The notes beneath the pieces were generated by a model that was not told the origin of the DNA, made no database searches, and saw only the letters and a program-made list of their open reading frames with translations. This document shows positions 27,654 to 37,214 of a stretch of 64,000 nt of DNA, piece by piece. Each line of letters begins with the position of its first letter. Within the stretch, counting starts at the first letter, position 1. The stretch comes from Terriglobia bacterium (GTDB lineage Bacteria; Acidobacteriota; Terriglobia; UBA7540), in contig DASTAW010000039.1 of NCBI GenBank assembly GCA_035712365.1, positions 124,001 through 188,000 of the forward strand. The letters are read 5' to 3'. Both the position numbers and the translations under genes were made by a program.

Positions 27654-29366
27654 CTAAGGTTGGGAGGCGGCGGTCAGGAGATCGGATTCGATCTTCCGGA
27701 ACGCGGCCGCATCACGAACGTAGTCCGTAAAGGATGACATGGCGGTCGATGCCAGGCGATTGGCTTCAGAAGGATTTGTGGCCTTCAGTTGCTGCAGCAA
27801 TTCGTAGTCTTCGATTCCGGCCAGGAAGCTTTCCATGCGGATTGAGCTGTCAAAGGTCAACTGCTTCCGGTTGGGATAGTAAATAAACGCATCGCCGGAG
27901 GGCAGCAGTTCGGTGTTGTTGTCAATCACGGGCTGCGTGTCAAGAATGGGGTCGGGGGTCCAGTAATTTCCCCCCCAGTGCAGGAAGCCCGTGAAGTTGT
28001 AGCGAAAGTCGAGCCAGGGCAGCAGCCGCGTTTTAATCAGCGGGAAATCCATCAGGCGGTTGGTGTACCTTCCCCGTGGGTAAAGGCAGGTGTAATACCA
28101 GACGGGATGCCCGCTCTTGATCCTCTGTTCCAGCAGGTCCACGGCGTTGTCAAATCTGCCCAGTTGCGGCACCCAGATGTCGCAATCGCTGCGGACGATT
28201 TCCGGAATCTGCTGGGCATCGATGGCGTCAATGGTCTCGACTCCGGGCAGGTAGCGCCGAACGAGCGTCGCGATCTTGCCGTAATAAGGAATCTCGTCGC
28301 CGTGGGCTTCGTCCAGCACGTGCTGCAGGTAAATTGTTTTCCAACCTTTGCTCTCCAGGTGTTTATCGAGCGCGGTGAGAAAGTCCGCAAGGAAGCGGCG
28401 GACTTCAGGCGAGTCCGGCGGAAGCGTTTTGGTGACGATTTTGCCGCCTTCGTATGCGAAAACCTCGACGCCGAGCGGCGCCGTGTAGTAGGGCCGGGTC
28501 AGCAGGTGGCTGCCTTCGATGTATCGCAGAGCGCCCGCGGACTGGAAGGTTTCCACCCAGCGATCAAAGTTGCTGAAGTCGTAATTCATTTTCCCGCGCG
28601 CCCATTTGGGCTGCACCAGCACCATCAGCGGAGTAATCACCACATTCTGGCGATGCTCCGCAAACACCTGGGCCACATTGCCCACCAGCTTCCACCAGCC
28701 GTCAGAAAAAGCGGGCACGCCGAAGAACTGCTGGGTGCTCTGGCCGTCGAGTGTGAACCAGTTGGTGACGTTAAGCGTCTGCTTTTGGGGAACGGTTGCC
28801 GCCACGACCTTCAGATGGAAGGGGAGGTGCGCCAGGGCCGCCTGGCCGGCGCTGAGATCGATGGCGCCGCGGTAATCGCCCGCCGGGGTATCGGGCGGTA
28901 CGTGAATTTCGACCCAGATGGAATGAGTACGGTCCGCTTCAAGGTTAAGCGGAAGCGCGAGCAGTGGATCGGGATACCAGCCGGGCGCCGTGCCCACCAG
29001 TTCATCGGCGGGCGGGCCCTGGGTGTGAGAGCCGACCACCACGTAACCAACCTGCCGCAGGCTGAAGTTGGACGCGGCAATCGCGTGGCCTGTTGTGTCC
29101 TCGGGCGGATCGAGGCTCGCTGTCAGGCCGGTGAACGCCCTCGTCGAACGAAGCGCAATCTGGATGTTGATGTGCTGATTGCGGGCCGCCATGAATTCTG
29201 CCGATGCCAGTTGGCTGGCGCCAACAGCGTCGCCTGGAAATATCTTGACCAGTGAGTCCACAAACCAGGCTTTGAGGCCATGCGAGCCCGTCCCCGGGCC
29301 ACAGGAAAGCAGGAGTAAAACCGCTGCAAAGCTGAAGAGAAAAATTGCGCGCGATCGTGACGTCAT
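27654..29366 (-). CDS. DUF4091 (GH123-like) lipoprotein
   Basis: A 570-residue protein with a lipobox (AAVLLLLSC) and a beta-sandwich N-terminal domain (about 30-200, ending at HLPFHLKVVAATVP), followed by a TIM-barrel-like domain (NWFTLDGQSTQQFF, IYLQHVLDEAHGDEI, GFLHWGGNYWTPDP, SSIRMESFLAGIEDYELL). This is the layout of DUF4091 proteins related to GH123 N-acetyl-galactosaminidases; the Asp-Glu of LDEAHGDE corresponds to the catalytic pair in GH123. Secreted amino-sugar hydrolysis is plausible but unproven. Confidence 0.82.
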   Translation of the reverse strand: MTSRSRAIFLFSFAAVLLLLSCGPGTGSHGLKAWFVDSLVKIFPGDAVGASQLASAEFMAARNQHINIQIALRSTRAFTGLTASLDPPEDTTGHAIAASNFSLRQVGYVVVGSHTQGPPADELVGTAPGWYPDPLLALPLNLEADRTHSIWVEIHVPPDTPAGDYRGAIDLSAGQAALAHLPFHLKVVAATVPQKQTLNVTNWFTLDGQSTQQFFGVPAFSDGWWKLVGNVAQVFAEHRQNVVITPLMVLVQPKWARGKMNYDFSNFDRWVETFQSAGALRYIEGSHLLTRPYYTAPLGVEVFAYEGGKIVTKTLPPDSPEVRRFLADFLTALDKHLESKGWKTIYLQHVLDEAHGDEIPYYGKIATLVRRYLPGVETIDAIDAQQIPEIVRSDCDIWVPQLGRFDNAVDLLEQRIKSGHPVWYYTCLYPRGRYTNRLMDFPLIKTRLLPWLDFRYNFTGFLHWGGNYWTPDPILDTQPVIDNNTELLPSGDAFIYYPNRKQLTFDSSIRMESFLAGIEDYELLQQLKATNPSEANRLASTAMSSFTDYVRDAAAFRKIESDLLTAASQP

Positions 29367-29941
29367 TGGGACCTTCCGCTGATCGGGATTCAGTGCGCAG
29401 CCATACTAGCAAACGACGGTTGGGAACTCAATGCCCTATGCAGATTACCGCCCACCGCCATCTGCGAGAGTGGAACGAGCTGGCTTCGGTAACCGGCGCC
29501 GTCAACAAGCTGGGAAAAGATCATGCGAATGCGGGCCCTCCATCCTGCTATCATGGACTTTACATTCCATCTCCGGTAGGGTATAAAACTGGACTCACAA
29601 TTGGCCTGGTACATCTGCATGGAAGCAACAGTCGGCCTGTTCGCAATCTTTAATCCTCAGGCACGCTTAACTCCGGTGTGATTTTAGTCATACGCTGTTC
29701 GGTGGAGCAGGAAGTAGTTTCGCGGGAAGGCACAATGCGCCAGGATCGGATGCCGCAGGGAAATTGTGAACCTGTTGAGAGTCTGATGCTCCAGATTCGC
29801 AATCGGCTGATGTCTCGAAGAGATTACAAAAAATCGACACTTTGCCTGCTTATTGAATTCATCGGCAGCAGATAATAGAGGCTGAAAAGGAAAGGCTGAC
29901 AATTTGCCGGGTGACGCTCCCGGCGAGGCCGGCGCTCAAGG
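29367..29941. other. Intergenic region upstream of the respiratory operon
   Basis: About 575 bases between divergent genes. It contains the good promoter at 29559-29587 and no convincing gene. The stretch from there to 29941 would be a long leader of about 345 bases. Confidence 0.5.
29559..29587 (+). promoter_or_regulatory. Putative promoter of the ACIII-like operon
   Basis: TTTACA (29559-29564), a 17-base spacer and TATAAA (29582-29587). This is the best promoter-like match in the intergenic region and it points toward the cytochrome operon. The leader to the first start codon would be about 345 bases. Confidence 0.5.
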
Positions 29942-30571
29942 ATGAGTCGACTGCTCGAGATGGCAACTTTCAGGGGGTGGAACAGGATTGGATTTGGCCT
30001 GATCGCAGCCGGCCTCTTTGCAGCTTGTGTTTCCTGCTCGAGTGGGAATCGGCCGCAGGAGAAACATCCTTCATACACGACCTCGGGGCAGTTCACCGTT
30101 GCTCACCCCAACATGCAGTCAGCGGCCAGGGACTACTTTGACCAATATCCGACGCACGTCGAGCAGCCAATCGCCTTCACTCACAAGGTGCATCTGAAGA
30201 ATGGCATGCAGTGTACAGACTGCCACAAGGGCGTGGCTGACGGCCCGGACGCCACCATCCCCAATGTTCAGCTCTGCATGACCTGCCACCAGGTGATTGC
30301 AACTGACAAGCCGGAAATCAAGAAAGTGGCCGCCTATCAGAAAAAGGGTGAGCTGATTCCCTGGCAGCGCGTTTTCTGGTTCTACCCGTCGGTACATGTG
30401 AAGTTCCGGCACGCGCCCCACATCCGCGCGGGCGTTGATTGCGCAACGTGTCACGGCGACATGAGGCAGGAAACCGTCGCCGTACGCAAGGCAGGATTGA
30501 ACATGGGTTTCTGCGTAAGCTGCCATCGGATGCGCAAGGCGCCGACGGATTGCACGACTTGTCATTTTTAG
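29942..30571 (+). CDS. Pentaheme cytochrome c (ActA-like)
   Basis: A 209-residue periplasmic electron carrier with a hydrophobic N-terminal segment ending near AACVSCSSG (signal or lipobox). Five CxxCH haem motifs are present: CTDCH, CMTCH, CATCH, CVSCH and CTTCH, the last at the extreme C-terminus. The five-haem count equals that of ActA of alternative complex III, and His-rich spacing (FTHKVHLKN, FRHAPHIRAG) fits bis-His coordination as in cytochrome c7-like proteins. It heads a six-gene operon and is expected to pass electrons between the iron-sulfur module and the periplasm. Confidence 0.88.
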   Translation: MSRLLEMATFRGWNRIGFGLIAAGLFAACVSCSSGNRPQEKHPSYTTSGQFTVAHPNMQSAARDYFDQYPTHVEQPIAFTHKVHLKNGMQCTDCHKGVADGPDATIPNVQLCMTCHQVIATDKPEIKKVAAYQKKGELIPWQRVFWFYPSVHVKFRHAPHIRAGVDCATCHGDMRQETVAVRKAGLNMGFCVSCHRMRKAPTDCTTCHF

Positions 30572-30632
30572 GCGTTTCGGCTTCGCGCGAAAACGGGCGG
30601 AAACCTGCGCAGCACATTAGTTGAAGGGCATT

Positions 30633-32897
30633 ATGGACCGTCGCAATTTTCTTAAAATCTCGGCAGTGGGCAGCGCTACAGCGGCGCTCGATGCCTGCGG
30701 CAAACCGGAGCGCCAGCTCATTCGCTTTATCCCGGAAGAGGAGCTGATTCCAGGAGTTGCCCAGTGGAAGCCCGGGGTCTGCACGCAATGCGCAGCCGGA
30801 TGCGGCCTTCAGGTGCGCGTGATGGAGGGCGAGGCTGAAGTAACCCGCAAGGGGCAGATCGGCCTGATGAGCATGGGGCTGGCCAAGAAGCTGGAAGGCA
30901 ATGCCGCGCATCCTGTCAACCGGGGCAAGTTGTGCGCCTGGGGGCAGGCAGGCTTACAGGTGACTTACAATCCTGACCGCATACGATTTCCGTTGCGGCG
31001 CTCCGGGGCGCGCGGCTCGGGCGAATACCAGGAAATCAGTTGGGAAGAGGGAATCAAGGAACTGGCCTCGCACCTGCCGCAGCCGAAGACGGCGGGCAAG
31101 CCGTCGGCGGTTGCCTTCCTCACCGCGCCGCTTTCCGGTCACCGCTCGGTGCTGATTGAGAAGTTCCTTGCCGCGATCGGCGCCCCGCCGGCAGTCGAGT
31201 TTGAATTCTTCGAGCAGACGGTCCTGCGCCGTGCCAATGAATTGAGTTTCGGCCATCATCAGTTGCCGACCGCTGACCTCGCCAACGCAAATTACCTGCT
31301 CTCCTTTGGCGCGGATTTTCTCGGAACGTGGAATTCTCCCGTTGCGCAGAATGTGGGTTATGGGACTATGCGCCAGGGCCGGCCCGGGCAGCGCGGCAAG
31401 TTTGTGCAGGTGGAAGCGCGAATGTCGCAGACCGGCGCAAACGCTGACGAGTGGGTTTACGCGAAGCCGGGAACGGAAGGTCTGCTGGCCCTTGGCATCG
31501 CGCACGTGATTTTGAAAGAGAACCTGCGGCCCGCCGGAAGCGCCGGCGAAGCAGGAGGGCAGATCGATGGCTGGTCGAAAGGACTGCCGGACTATCCGCC
31601 CGAGTCCGTCGCAAAACTGACCGGGGTGGAAGCGGCGAGAATCGAGCGGCTGGCGCGTGAGCTGGCAGCGCATCCGCCGGCTGTTGTCCTGATTGGCGGC
31701 GCGCCGCTGGCCCAGACGAATGGCCTGGCCAGTGCGCTGGCGGCCAACGCGCTCAACGCGCTGCTGGGAAGCGTTGGTAAACCAGGGGGAGTATTCTTTA
31801 CGCCACAGCCACCCATGCCGGACGTCGCGAGCCGCAAGGAGGGAGCAACTGTCGCAGCCCTCTGCGAAGGCATTCTGAAAGGGTCTTCGCCTGTTGAGAC
31901 CCTGCTGGTCTCGAACGCCAATCCGGTTTTTGCCAGCCCGCCGGCGTGGCGAGTGCGGGAGGCGCTGGAGAAGGTTTCATTCATCGCAAGCTTTGGAAGC
32001 TTTGTAGATGAGACCAGCATTCTGGCGGATCTGGTCCTGCCGGACCATTCTTATCTTGAATCGTGGGTGGACAGCATTCCCGAATCGGGAACGACGCAGG
32101 CGGTCGCCAGCCTGGCGCCGCCGACGATGCATCCGCTGCACCACACGCGCGCCATGCCGGACGTTTTGCTGGACGTGGCGCAGCAACTGGGCGGGAATGC
32201 GGCCAAAGCATTGCCGTGGAAGACCTATCAGGAGATGCTCCAGGCGGCGTTCGGCGCGCTTCGCAGCCATCCGGGATCGATTACCGCAAAATCCGCCGAC
32301 GACTTCTGGAGTGAGGTCCAGGAGAAGGGCGGCTGGTGGGGCGCAGGTTCGCCATCAGCACCGCGCGCGACGAGGAAACCGTCTGTGGCGGTTAAGCTGT
32401 CAGGGCCGCAGTTTGACGGCGACGCCCAGGAGTATCCTTTTAATTTTCTGCCCTACGCTTCCATGCAGTTTGGCGACGGTCGCCACGCAAACCTGCCGTG
32501 GATGCAGGAGATGCCGGACGCGATCTCGACCGCCATGTGGAGCGCCTGGGTGGAGATCAATCCGCAGACCGCTGAGCGGATAGGCATCCGGCAGGGCGAA
32601 CTGCTGGAAGTGGCCTCGCAGCACGGCAAATTGCAGGCGCCGGCCCTGATCGCACCCGGGATTGCCCCCGACGTGGTGGCAATGCCGGTGGGCCAGGGGC
32701 ATGAGAACTATGGCCGCTACGCCAGTGGCCGGGGCGCAAATCCTGTAAAAATTCTGGCCCCGGTGGCCCAGGCCGAAACGGGCGCGCTGGCATGGGCGTC
32801 AACGCGGGTGAAAATCGCGCGCATCGGCAAGCCGGGCAAGCTGGTCCTGTTTGGCAGCGGGCTGCGCGAGTGGCCGCGCGAAGACCGCCGGCGCTAG
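30633..32897 (+). CDS. Molybdopterin oxidoreductase-type subunit (ActB1-like)
   Basis: A 754-residue protein of the complex iron-sulfur molybdoenzyme superfamily. A Tat-like N-terminus (MDRRNFLKISAVGSATAA) is followed by a Cys motif, Cys50-TQ-Cys53-AAG-Cys57 with Cys101, fit for one [4Fe-4S] cluster. Molybdopterin-type domains follow (YLLSFGADFLGTW, FVQVEARMSQTGANADEW, VLPDHSYLESWVDSIPES) and a C-terminal MopB-like fold (WVEINPQTAERIGIRQGEL). In characterised alternative complex III, ActB lacks the molybdenum cofactor and is fused to the ferredoxin part; here the two are separate genes and the N-terminal cluster motif is kept. Whether a molybdopterin is bound cannot be told. The ATG at 30633 follows GAAGGG. 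Confidence 0.85.
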   Translation: MDRRNFLKISAVGSATAALDACGKPERQLIRFIPEEELIPGVAQWKPGVCTQCAAGCGLQVRVMEGEAEVTRKGQIGLMSMGLAKKLEGNAAHPVNRGKLCAWGQAGLQVTYNPDRIRFPLRRSGARGSGEYQEISWEEGIKELASHLPQPKTAGKPSAVAFLTAPLSGHRSVLIEKFLAAIGAPPAVEFEFFEQTVLRRANELSFGHHQLPTADLANANYLLSFGADFLGTWNSPVAQNVGYGTMRQGRPGQRGKFVQVEARMSQTGANADEWVYAKPGTEGLLALGIAHVILKENLRPAGSAGEAGGQIDGWSKGLPDYPPESVAKLTGVEAARIERLARELAAHPPAVVLIGGAPLAQTNGLASALAANALNALLGSVGKPGGVFFTPQPPMPDVASRKEGATVAALCEGILKGSSPVETLLVSNANPVFASPPAWRVREALEKVSFIASFGSFVDETSILADLVLPDHSYLESWVDSIPESGTTQAVASLAPPTMHPLHHTRAMPDVLLDVAQQLGGNAAKALPWKTYQEMLQAAFGALRSHPGSITAKSADDFWSEVQEKGGWWGAGSPSAPRATRKPSVAVKLSGPQFDGDAQEYPFNFLPYASMQFGDGRHANLPWMQEMPDAISTAMWSAWVEINPQTAERIGIRQGELLEVASQHGKLQAPALIAPGIAPDVVAMPVGQGHENYGRYASGRGANPVKILAPVAQAETGALAWASTRVKIARIGKPGKLVLFGSGLREWPREDRRR

Positions 32898-32948
32898 ACA
32901 GAAGCGGCGCGGATTAACCAGCAAGAAGGCTGGAAGGTGAAAATCTCT

Positions 32949-33656
32949 ATGGGACATCGATGGGGCATGGTGATCGACGAAGACCGATGCACGGGGTGCG
33001 AGGCCTGCGTGGCGGCGTGCCATGCCGAAAACAATATTGCGACTGTGGGTGACGACGAGGCGGCGCGCGGGCGCGCCCTGCACTGGATACGGGTGGAACG
33101 GTATTACGAGGGCGATTTTCCGGACATCAGGGTGAAGTACCGGCCTGTGCTCTGCCAGCAATGCAGTGATGCGCCTTGCGAGCCCGTGTGCCCCACCTAC
33201 GCCAGCTATCAGAACAACGAAGGCTTGAACGCCCAGATTTACAACCGATGCATCGGCACGCGCTATTGCGCAAACGCCTGCCCTTACATGGTGCGCTTCT
33301 TCAATTTCTACAACCCGGTGTGGGACAAGCCGCTTGATCTGCAGTTCAATCCTGACGTTTCTCTTCGGTCCGTAGGGATCATGGAGAAATGCACATTCTG
33401 CATCCAGCGCATCAAGGCTGCGGAAATCAACGCGAAAGCGGAGAAGCGCCCGTTGAAAGATGGCGAATTCAATCCCGCCTGCGTGCAGTCCTGCCCCGCG
33501 GGCGCAATGATTTTTGGCGACCTGAATGACCCGGAGAGCAGAGTTTCGCGGCTCTCGAAGTCGAATCGTGGCACAACGTTTCTGGAAGAACTGGGAACTC
33601 ATCCCAAGGTGGTTTATCTCAAACGCGACACCTGGCACGATGAACAAAACGCCTGA
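32949..33656 (+). CDS. Four-cluster [4Fe-4S] ferredoxin subunit (ActB2/PsrB-like)
   Basis: A 235-residue electron-transfer subunit. Four cysteine groups are visible: CTGCEACVAAC, CQQCSDAPCEPVC, CIGTRYCANACP, and CTFC with CVQSCP, as in DmsB/PsrB/NrfC proteins that wire a molybdoenzyme-type subunit to an NrfD membrane partner. The ATG at 32949 is chosen because GGAAGGTGA ends eight bases before it; an in-frame GTG lies inside that site. Its end overlaps the NrfD gene by 17 bases, indicating tight coupling. Confidence 0.93.
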   Translation: MGHRWGMVIDEDRCTGCEACVAACHAENNIATVGDDEAARGRALHWIRVERYYEGDFPDIRVKYRPVLCQQCSDAPCEPVCPTYASYQNNEGLNAQIYNRCIGTRYCANACPYMVRFFNFYNPVWDKPLDLQFNPDVSLRSVGIMEKCTFCIQRIKAAEINAKAEKRPLKDGEFNPACVQSCPAGAMIFGDLNDPESRVSRLSKSNRGTTFLEELGTHPKVVYLKRDTWHDEQNA

Positions 33657-34998
33657 ACAGATCAACCAGGATTTACTGCGGCCGATTTACCACGCCACGT
33701 GGCGTTTCTATGTGACGGCTGCAGTGCTGGCCGCTCTGGTGGCGGCGGCGTTGTTCGCCTGGGGTTATCAGATGTACTACGGCCTCGGGGTTTCCGGCCT
33801 GAACCGGCCGGTATTCTGGGCTGTTTACATCACCAATTTTGTTTTCTGGATTGGCATCAGCCACGCCGGAACGCTGATCTCCGCCATCCTGCGCGTGTGC
33901 AACGCCGGCTGGAGGCGGCCGGTGACCCGCTGCGCGGAAGCCATCACGGTTTTTTCTCTTTCGATTGCGGGATTGTTCCCGCTGATTCACCTGGGACGGC
34001 CGTGGCTGTTTTTCTGGCTGATTCCTTATCCCAGCGAGCGTGGCATCTGGCCGCAGTTCCGCTCGCCGCTGCTGTGGGACTTTTTCGCCATCAACACCTA
34101 CCTGATCGGCAGCGTGACGTTCCTCCTGCTCCCCAGTTTTCCGGACTTTGCGCTGATCCGCGACCGGGCGAGCGGCTGGCGAAAAAAGGTCTACGGCATC
34201 ATATCGCTCGGCTGGCGGGGCACGCCCAAGCAGTGGCATCGCCTCGAGATGGCCATGCGCATCATGGCGGTGGCCATCATTCCGGTAGCCGTGTCAGTCC
34301 ACACCATCGTTTCATGGGATTTCGCCATGGCGCCGGTGCCCGGATGGCATTCCACCATCTTTGGCCCGTACTTCGTGGCCGGTGCGATCTTCAGCGGCAT
34401 CGCCGCCCTGATTGTTGCCATGGCCCTGCTGCGCAAGCTGCTGCACCTGGAGGAATACCTCAGGCCCATCCATTTTGATAATCTGGGCAAGCTGCTGCTG
34501 GTGATGAGCCTGCTGTGGTTTTACTTTGTTTTTGCCGAGCGGCTGACCACCTGGTATGGCAATTTCCCCGGCGAAATGTCTGTGTTCTGGGCGACGCAGG
34601 TTGGAAGTTTCGGTCCTCTGTTCTGGACCATGGTCTTCTGCAATTTCATTATTCCGGCGCCCATTCTGGCCATCAAGAGCCTGCGGAACAAGATCGGCTG
34701 GACCGTGGCGGCTTCCATCCCGATTATTATTGGAATGTGGCTCGAACGCTTCCTGATCATTGTTCCATCGCTTTCCTACAAGTATCTGCCCTACAACTTC
34801 GGGACGTATCGGCCGAGCTGGGTGGAAATCATCATCACAATCGGGACATTTGCCGCTATCGGCCTGCTGTACCTGATCTTTTCCAGGGTGTTCCCGATTA
34901 TCTCGATTTGGGAACTGAAGCTGGGCCTGCCGAAAAAAGAAGAGGCGCCGGAGCTGGCGCAGCAGGAAGCCGCTGCCGGGCAGGCCCAGGTTGGGTGA
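33640..34998 (+). CDS. NrfD/PsrC-type quinol-interacting membrane subunit (ActC-like)
   Basis: A 452-residue integral membrane protein with about nine to ten membrane helices (TAAVLAALVAAALFAWGY, VFWAVYITNFVFWIGI, MAVAIIPVAVSVHTIVSW, FVAGAIFSGIAALIVAMA). The ISHAGTLISAILR helix with its His is typical of the ActC/PsrC quinone site. The start at 33640 lies inside the end of the ferredoxin gene (17-base overlap); the longer frame upstream is only that gene read in another frame. It is followed directly by the DUF3341 gene. It should oxidise or reduce membrane quinol and pass electrons to the iron-sulfur subunit. Confidence 0.93.
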   Translation: MNKTPEQINQDLLRPIYHATWRFYVTAAVLAALVAAALFAWGYQMYYGLGVSGLNRPVFWAVYITNFVFWIGISHAGTLISAILRVCNAGWRRPVTRCAEAITVFSLSIAGLFPLIHLGRPWLFFWLIPYPSERGIWPQFRSPLLWDFFAINTYLIGSVTFLLLPSFPDFALIRDRASGWRKKVYGIISLGWRGTPKQWHRLEMAMRIMAVAIIPVAVSVHTIVSWDFAMAPVPGWHSTIFGPYFVAGAIFSGIAALIVAMALLRKLLHLEEYLRPIHFDNLGKLLLVMSLLWFYFVFAERLTTWYGNFPGEMSVFWATQVGSFGPLFWTMVFCNFIIPAPILAIKSLRNKIGWTVAASIPIIIGMWLERFLIIVPSLSYKYLPYNFGTYRPSWVEIIITIGTFAAIGLLYLIFSRVFPIISIWELKLGLPKKEEAPELAQQEAAAGQAQVG

Positions 34999-35538
34999 AT
35001 GGAGACGAACCCGATGAACGCCATCTACGGACTTTATCCTGATCCCGGATCAGCGCAGCGTGCGTTCAACGTGCTGGAGCGCGCCGAGAGCGAGTTGGGC
35101 TTCAGCGACAGGGATATCGCGGTGCTCTCTGGGGAGCCGTATGAGGGGTACGGATTTGGCCAGCGCGACAACGTGACACGGATGCCGTGGATTGCCGCGC
35201 TCGGCGCGTTGGTGGGCGGCCTCAGCGGCTGGGTATTCGTTGTCTTTACCCAGAAGGACTACCCGATGATTTCAGGCGGCATGCAACTGGTGACCAAGTG
35301 GCCGAACGGCATCATCACCTATGAGCTAACCATGCTGGGAGCCATCCTGACAACCTTGTTTGTGCTGTTGATCGCGGCGCGAATTCCGGACTGGAGCGGT
35401 CGCAAGCTGTACGATCCCGCCATCAGCAATGGCAAAATCCTGATTGGAGTCGTCAACCCGCCGGAGACCGCGCGCGCAGCGCTTGGGACCCTGTTGCGGG
35501 CCGCGGGTGCGGAAGCTGTGAAAGAGTTCGGGAACTAA
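34999..35538 (+). CDS. DUF3341 membrane protein (ActD-like)
   Basis: A 179-residue protein with two membrane helices (WIAALGALVGGLSGWVFVVF and MLGAILTTLFVLLIAARIP) between a globular N-terminal domain (IYGLYPDPGSAQRAFNVL) and a C-terminal ferredoxin-like segment (KILIGVVNPPETARAALGTLL). This is the layout of ActD, a structural subunit of alternative complex III. It starts on the base after the stop of the NrfD gene, so translation is coupled. Confidence 0.9.
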   Translation: METNPMNAIYGLYPDPGSAQRAFNVLERAESELGFSDRDIAVLSGEPYEGYGFGQRDNVTRMPWIAALGALVGGLSGWVFVVFTQKDYPMISGGMQLVTKWPNGIITYELTMLGAILTTLFVLLIAARIPDWSGRKLYDPAISNGKILIGVVNPPETARAALGTLLRAAGAEAVKEFGN

Positions 35539-35553
35539 AACTGAGGAGGCACG

Positions 35554-35934
35554 ATGCGACGAAGAGTGTTGAAAGCCGTCAGAGGGTTTGGTGTGGCGGC
35601 GCTGGCGCTGGCCCTGCCGGCGTCTACTGTCTCGTGGGCGCAAGGCAAATCAGAATTATCTCCGGCGGCGAAGGCGGGCCAGCAGATATTCGAGCAGCAA
35701 TGCGCGTTGTGCCACTACTCCGACCAGGCGAAGAACAAGATCGGCCCGGGGCTGAAGGGAATATTGAAAAACAAACAGCTTCCTTTTTCTCACAAACCCG
35801 CTACGGTTGCCAACGTCCGCGAGCAGATCGAGAAGGGCAACCCGCAGGGCAAACCCATGCCAATGCCGCCCTTTGCGGGCAAGCTCTCAGCGAAAGACAT
35901 CAGCAGCCTGATCGACTACCTGAAGACCTTGTGA
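35554..35934 (+). CDS. Monoheme cytochrome c (ActE-like)
   Basis: A 126-residue class I cytochrome c with signal peptide (GVAALALALPASTVSWAQ), one haem motif (CALCH) and a likely Met ligand in KPMPMPPFAGKLS. It ends with ISSLIDYLKTL, the typical last helix. GAGGAGG precedes the ATG. As the last gene of the operon it corresponds to ActE, the small cytochrome that can deliver electrons to a terminal oxidase; no oxidase genes follow in this window. Confidence 0.92.
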   Translation: MRRRVLKAVRGFGVAALALALPASTVSWAQGKSELSPAAKAGQQIFEQQCALCHYSDQAKNKIGPGLKGILKNKQLPFSHKPATVANVREQIEKGNPQGKPMPMPPFAGKLSAKDISSLIDYLKTL

Positions 35935-36124
35935 CGCCGCCGGCCTCGATGCCAGCATGGCGAGGCCGTGCCTGAGAGCCCTTCCCGCCGTGGTGCTCAG
36001 GACCGGTAGAACGGCAACGGGTTGGGGCCACTCAAACATCTTTCCAGAAATCCTGAAGGGGCGTATTCTACCTCACACTGCCTGTTGGCTCTGGCAGGCC
36101 CAGGCTCATCGGAGGTCGAAGAAG

Positions 36125-36997
36125 ATGAAGAGTCTCGCGTTCGCATTCCTGCTGGTCATTGTGCCATGCGCTTTCGGCGCGGAAAGGACGGTCGCCCCCA
36201 CCTGGCTCCATCGGAAACTGGCGGACGCTCCCGAAAAACCCACAGACATCAGCACGCCGAGCTGCCACTACAAAGCTATTTTTGGCGCAGGCGATTCTGA
36301 AACCAGGATCGTCCGCAGCGTTGCCCGCTTCGGCGAAGTCATCATTGATCCCCAAGGCCAGTGCAAGGATGTCTCCTACCCGGGCGAAGAACAGATTTAC
36401 TACGTTCTCGCGGGCGGCGGGACCCTCAGCTACGGAGGACAGAAGGCCTCCGTTAAGAAAGACGATTTCATGTACCTTCCACCGCAGGTCCGCCACGGCA
36501 TGGCAAACCCATCGAACTCGCCGCTCCGCTTTGTGGTGATGGGATTCAACATTCCGCGAAGCACGTCCATACCAGCGCCACCCTCTCAACTCCAGATCGC
36601 GAACGCCAACGACGTCAAGCTGCAAGCGGTGTCAGGACATCCGGAATCAACCCAATACCGATTGCTTCTGGGAGGCAGGCATGGGACCAGGGACAAGCTC
36701 GATTGCGGAATTGTGGTGACCAGCTTGTTTCTGATGGAGTTTGCCCCGGACGGGACCAACTTTCCTCATCACCACGAGATGGCGGAAGAGATTTACCTGG
36801 TCCTCGACGGGCACGGCGACATGGTGGCCGGAGGAGGCAATAACGGCGTCGAGGGTCTCCATCCCAGCAGCGCCGGCGATGCCTACTTTTTCCGGCTGAA
36901 CTCCACGGTCGGTTTCTATAACCGGGGGAAAACCAAGGCGCATATTCTGGCGGTGCGATCATGGTATCCATTTCCTAATCGCGACTTCCAGAACTAG
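36125..36997 (+). CDS. Secreted bicupin protein
   Basis: A 290-residue protein with a signal peptide (MKSLAFAFLLVIVPCAFGAE) and two cupin beta-barrels. The first has GEEQIYYVLAGGGTLSYGG and LPPQVRHGMAN but only one of the usual His ligands. The second has NFPHHHEMAEEIYLVLDGHG, which supplies His-His and Glu metal ligands, so metal-dependent chemistry is more likely there. The ATG at 36125 follows GGAGGT; upstream in-frame starts would hide the signal peptide. The substrate is unknown; sugar- or phenol-type compounds are common in secreted cupins. Confidence 0.8.
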   Translation: MKSLAFAFLLVIVPCAFGAERTVAPTWLHRKLADAPEKPTDISTPSCHYKAIFGAGDSETRIVRSVARFGEVIIDPQGQCKDVSYPGEEQIYYVLAGGGTLSYGGQKASVKKDDFMYLPPQVRHGMANPSNSPLRFVVMGFNIPRSTSIPAPPSQLQIANANDVKLQAVSGHPESTQYRLLLGGRHGTRDKLDCGIVVTSLFLMEFAPDGTNFPHHHEMAEEIYLVLDGHGDMVAGGGNNGVEGLHPSSAGDAYFFRLNSTVGFYNRGKTKAHILAVRSWYPFPNRDFQN

Positions 36998-37214
36998 CGT
37001 CCCGCGCCTGGCAGCCTTTGCCACCTCCAGCAACCGTACAGGCCGCTGCCAATTGTTTCTCACAAACTGAACTTGCGAGTGTTGCCTCTGCGCGGACAGG
37101 ATTACAATACTTGCGTTTGTGGCGGCTGAGAACCGGTGGCCGGAAGAATCCGTTCGTCAGCCGAAATAACGGGTATACGCTCGCTGAGATTATCATTTGC
37201 GGGGTGCGACAGAA

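Noticed and set aside
29345-29653. A 102-residue plus-strand frame upstream of the cytochrome operon
   Set aside because: It starts inside the divergent lipoprotein gene, crosses the predicted promoter, and shows no recognisable sequence.
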